Below, piece after piece: positions 5,798-7,149 of a DNA stretch of 7,149 bases. Location of the stretch: the NCBI GenBank assembly GCA_019894735.1, contig JAGXOB010000116.1, forward strand, positions 1 to 7,149. The letters run 5' to 3'. Under the pieces are notes generated by a model. That model was given only the letters and a program-made list of their open reading frames with translations, ran no database searches and was not told the origin of the DNA. Within the stretch, counting starts at the first letter, position 1. Each line of letters starts with the position of its first letter. The DNA is from Promethearchaeota archaeon. GTDB taxonomy: Archaea; Asgardarchaeota; Lokiarchaeia; Sigynarchaeales; SOKP01. The position numbers were made by a program, and so were the translations under genes.

Positions 5798-6379
5798 TTA
5801 AGAAAGTTTTTTGTAAAGGTTGTAATACAAAATAAAGCCTAATATGGTATGAACTATGACACACGCAAATATTCCAAGCGTTAAAAGGATGTAAGCGTTA
5901 TATATTCCCAATAGAAACGAAGATATAAGATAACTAATCAAGATTTTAAAATCTTTAAATCTAAACCAGATGTGAATATGATATACAGAGAAGACTATGC
6001 TCGAGATTGTAATTGCGAAAATTGAACCTACCATAAACTGGTTTAATAATAATCCCATAAAATAGTAACGAAATATTAATTCTTCCATTATCATGGTTAA
6101 AGGGAAGAAAACTAATAATACCCTTATATCATTTCCATTCAATAATGTGCTAACAACATCGTGCTGTTTCATCAATTCTTTGCTCCGGTCATTATACATA
6201 AATAGCTCCATCACTTTTCCTAGTCCTAATAGAATTACAAAGCCAATTAACAAGTATAGCACAATTTCTAAGGATAATTCACTTGCAATTAGGTAATCAA
6301 CATAAATACCAAAAAAAATCGGAATAATTAAAAGGGTATCAGTAATTGTTATGGCTAAGTATTTTTTTCCAAGCTTCAA
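5798..6379 (-). CDS. CPBP-family (CAAX-type) intramembrane metalloprotease homologue
   Basis: A 193-residue, very hydrophobic protein with about six membrane helices (roughly 8-28, 38-58, 86-108, 114-134, 146-166 and 166-188). It carries the three family motifs on membrane helices: EELIFR (Glu99, Glu100, Arg104; the E-E-x-x-x-R motif), FSVYH (Phe130, His134) and a further histidine in HTIL (His177). In this family the glutamates and histidines bind the catalytic metal. Members cleave prenylated CAAX proteins in eukaryotes and act in peptide processing or immunity elsewhere; the substrate here is unknown. All key residues are present, so it is probably active. The start is uncertain. The codon at 6379 is TTG with no clear RBS. 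The frame stays open upstream to a stop at 6428-6430 and contains no ATG, GTG or other TTG, so the N-terminus could be up to 16 residues longer only from a rare start codon. It is divergent from the second FAD oxidase gene. Confidence 0.8.
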   Translation of the reverse strand: MKLGKKYLAITITDTLLIIPIFFGIYVDYLIASELSLEIVLYLLIGFVILLGLGKVMELFMYNDRSKELMKQHDVVSTLLNGNDIRVLLVFFPLTMIMEELIFRYYFMGLLLNQFMVGSIFAITISSIVFSVYHIHIWFRFKDFKILISYLISSFLLGIYNAYILLTLGIFACVIVHTILGFILYYNLYKKLS

Positions 6380-6433
6380 ATCTTCGAAAAATTCTAATGT
6401 TATTAAATTAGATTTAAGTAGTTGAAGCTATCT

Positions 6434-6443
6434 AATATATATT
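6434..6443. promoter_or_regulatory. Palindromic TATA-like element between divergent genes
   Basis: AATATATATT is a perfect palindrome in the 94-base gap between the divergent protease and FAD oxidase genes and could seat TBP in either direction. For the minus-strand gene it predicts a leader of about 30 bases. For the plus-strand gene the predicted transcript start (about 6465) would fall at the RBS, leaving almost no leader. Usage is therefore uncertain. Confidence 0.3.
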
Positions 6444-6459
6444 ATTTATTCCATAAAAA

Positions 6460-6465
6460 GAAGGA
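6460..6465 (+). promoter_or_regulatory. Ribosome binding site deciding the TTG start
   Basis: GAAGGA, eight bases before TTG 6474. The next in-frame ATG lies about 90 codons downstream, inside the FAD domain, so this site supports TTG as the true start. Confidence 0.45.
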
Positions 6466-6473
6466 TTTAAGAA

Positions 6474-7115
6474 TTGACAGAATTATATCAAAAACTTGAA
6501 GAAATAGTTTCAAAAAAATACATCTCAAATAGCATTTATGTAAGACATGCTTATTCGAGGGTCGTAGATCCCGTATTGCAAGGTGTCCCAGATATAGTTA
6601 TAAGACCAAAGGACGCCCAAGAGATTTCTGAAATTCTTAAGATTGCTAACGAAGATAATATAGCAGTGATACCCCGTGGAGGTGGAGACTGTGAATTCGG
6701 TGGTAGCAAGCCCATTGATGATAGTGGAATTGTCTTGGATTTAAAGCGAATGAACAATGTAGTAAATCTAGACCGGGAAAATCTTATTGTTACCGTCGAA
6801 GCAGGTATATCTTGGGGAAAATTGAACGATTATTTATGCAATTTTGGATTGTATACGGGATGCTTAGGTCCGGGATCTGGATTGACCGCTTCTATAGGAG
6901 GTGGAATCTCTCATCAATCAGTTGGTGGTGGGGGATGCGCTAAATACGGGTCGTGCACGAATCAATTAGTTTCTTTAGAGGTGGTCCTACCAACTGGGGA
7001 AATAATTGAAACTGGTTCTCAAGCAAACAAATATTCTAAATTTCCTTTTAATAGATTTGGAAATGGTCCTGACTTCGCAAGCCTTTTTTGTGGGGATAAC
7101 GGAATTTTGGAGTGA
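6474..7115 (+). CDS. FAD-linked oxidase (GlcD/D-lactate dehydrogenase-like), N-terminal part ending at a frameshift
   Basis: The FAD-binding half of a GlcD-type flavin dehydrogenase, which would oxidise a 2-hydroxy acid or similar substrate. Visible elements are VPDIVIRPKDAQEISEIL (38-55), the flavin pyrophosphate loop PRGGGDCEFGG (67-77), VLDLKRMNNVV (87-97), VEAGISWGKLNDYL (108-121), SIGGGISHQSVGGGGCAKYG (140-159) and FCGDNGIL (205-212). The family continues 'GxxGxLGVxTxxxLxxxP', but here the frame hits TGA at 7113 after ...GDNGILE. The expected continuation is present one base out of phase to the window edge, so the gene has a one-base deletion or a sequencing error. Full-length relatives have roughly 450-500 residues. 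It is only about 40% present in the window, so the substrate domain is unseen. It is a different subtype from the oxidase at 312-1799. TTG start with GAAGGA RBS. Confidence 0.8.
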   Translation: MTELYQKLEEIVSKKYISNSIYVRHAYSRVVDPVLQGVPDIVIRPKDAQEISEILKIANEDNIAVIPRGGGDCEFGGSKPIDDSGIVLDLKRMNNVVNLDRENLIVTVEAGISWGKLNDYLCNFGLYTGCLGPGSGLTASIGGGISHQSVGGGGCAKYGSCTNQLVSLEVVLPTGEIIETGSQANKYSKFPFNRFGNGPDFASLFCGDNGILE

Positions 7116-7149
7116 AAACCCAAGCGTCATTACAGGTTTTTCCAAAACC
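7112..7149 (+). other. Out-of-frame continuation of the FAD oxidase after a one-base frameshift
   Basis: Reading GTG at 7112 onward gives VKTQASLQVFPK, the expected family sequence right after GDNGILG. One extra G in the TTGGAG at 7107-7112 would join the two frames. The downstream part therefore still matches the family, and the break is either recent or an error. Confidence 0.75.

Noticed and set aside
5798..6379. Protease gene as part of a bacteriocin or defence cluster
   Set aside because: CPBP proteases occur in such clusters, but no small peptide gene, transporter or defence gene is present beside it.
7101..7115. Programmed -1 ribosomal frameshift in the second oxidase
   Set aside because: There is no X-XXY-YYZ slippery heptamer and no visible downstream stem. 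GlcD-type enzymes are not known to me to use recoding; an indel or sequence error is simpler.

Overview
The window is AT-rich and looks archaeal. The evidence is an NDP-forming acyl-CoA synthetase alpha subunit of the separate-subunit archaeal type, TATA-like boxes at archaeal distances from start codons, oligo-T terminators without hairpins, and a mix of Shine-Dalgarno-led and apparently leaderless genes. An Asgard (Lokiarchaeia-like) source is my best guess. It rests on gene style and on the zinc-domain protein at 2044-2622, not on any marker gene, so hold it loosely.

Layout. 1-1799 (minus strand) is a two-gene transcription unit: an FAD-linked oxidase of the vanillyl-alcohol oxidase/4-cresol dehydrogenase/GlcD superfamily, followed after 21 bases and a strong Shine-Dalgarno by an iron-sulfur protein that runs off the left edge. 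Together they look like a flavin dehydrogenase plus Fe-S electron-transfer subunit. 1800-2043 holds the promoter and RBS of that unit and the oligo-T terminator of the next gene. 2044-2622 (minus) is an unrecognised protein with a Cys/His (probable zinc) N-terminal domain and a charged, helical C-terminus. 2623-2750 is a divergent promoter region. 2751-4163 (plus) is the acyl-CoA synthetase alpha subunit with its catalytic histidine motif intact and no beta subunit beside it. 4301-4834 (plus) is a small membrane protein ending in a zinc ribbon, and it converges on 4852-5745 (minus), a GNAT N-acetyltransferase resembling the NAT16 histidine acetyltransferase family. 5798-6379 (minus) is a CPBP/CAAX-type intramembrane protease homologue. 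6474 to the right edge (plus) is a second FAD-linked oxidase, GlcD-like, broken by a one-base frameshift near 7109-7112.

How they work together. Only the oxidase/Fe-S pair is a clear functional unit. The flavoenzyme would oxidise an organic substrate, possibly a phenolic or hydroxy acid, and pass electrons through the Fe-S subunit to an unseen acceptor. The acyl-CoA synthetase could make ATP from acyl-CoAs formed in such catabolism, but it lies on the opposite strand behind its own promoter, so any link is conjecture. The remaining genes look like independent single-gene units. I see no tRNA, rRNA, CRISPR array, insertion sequence or integrase.
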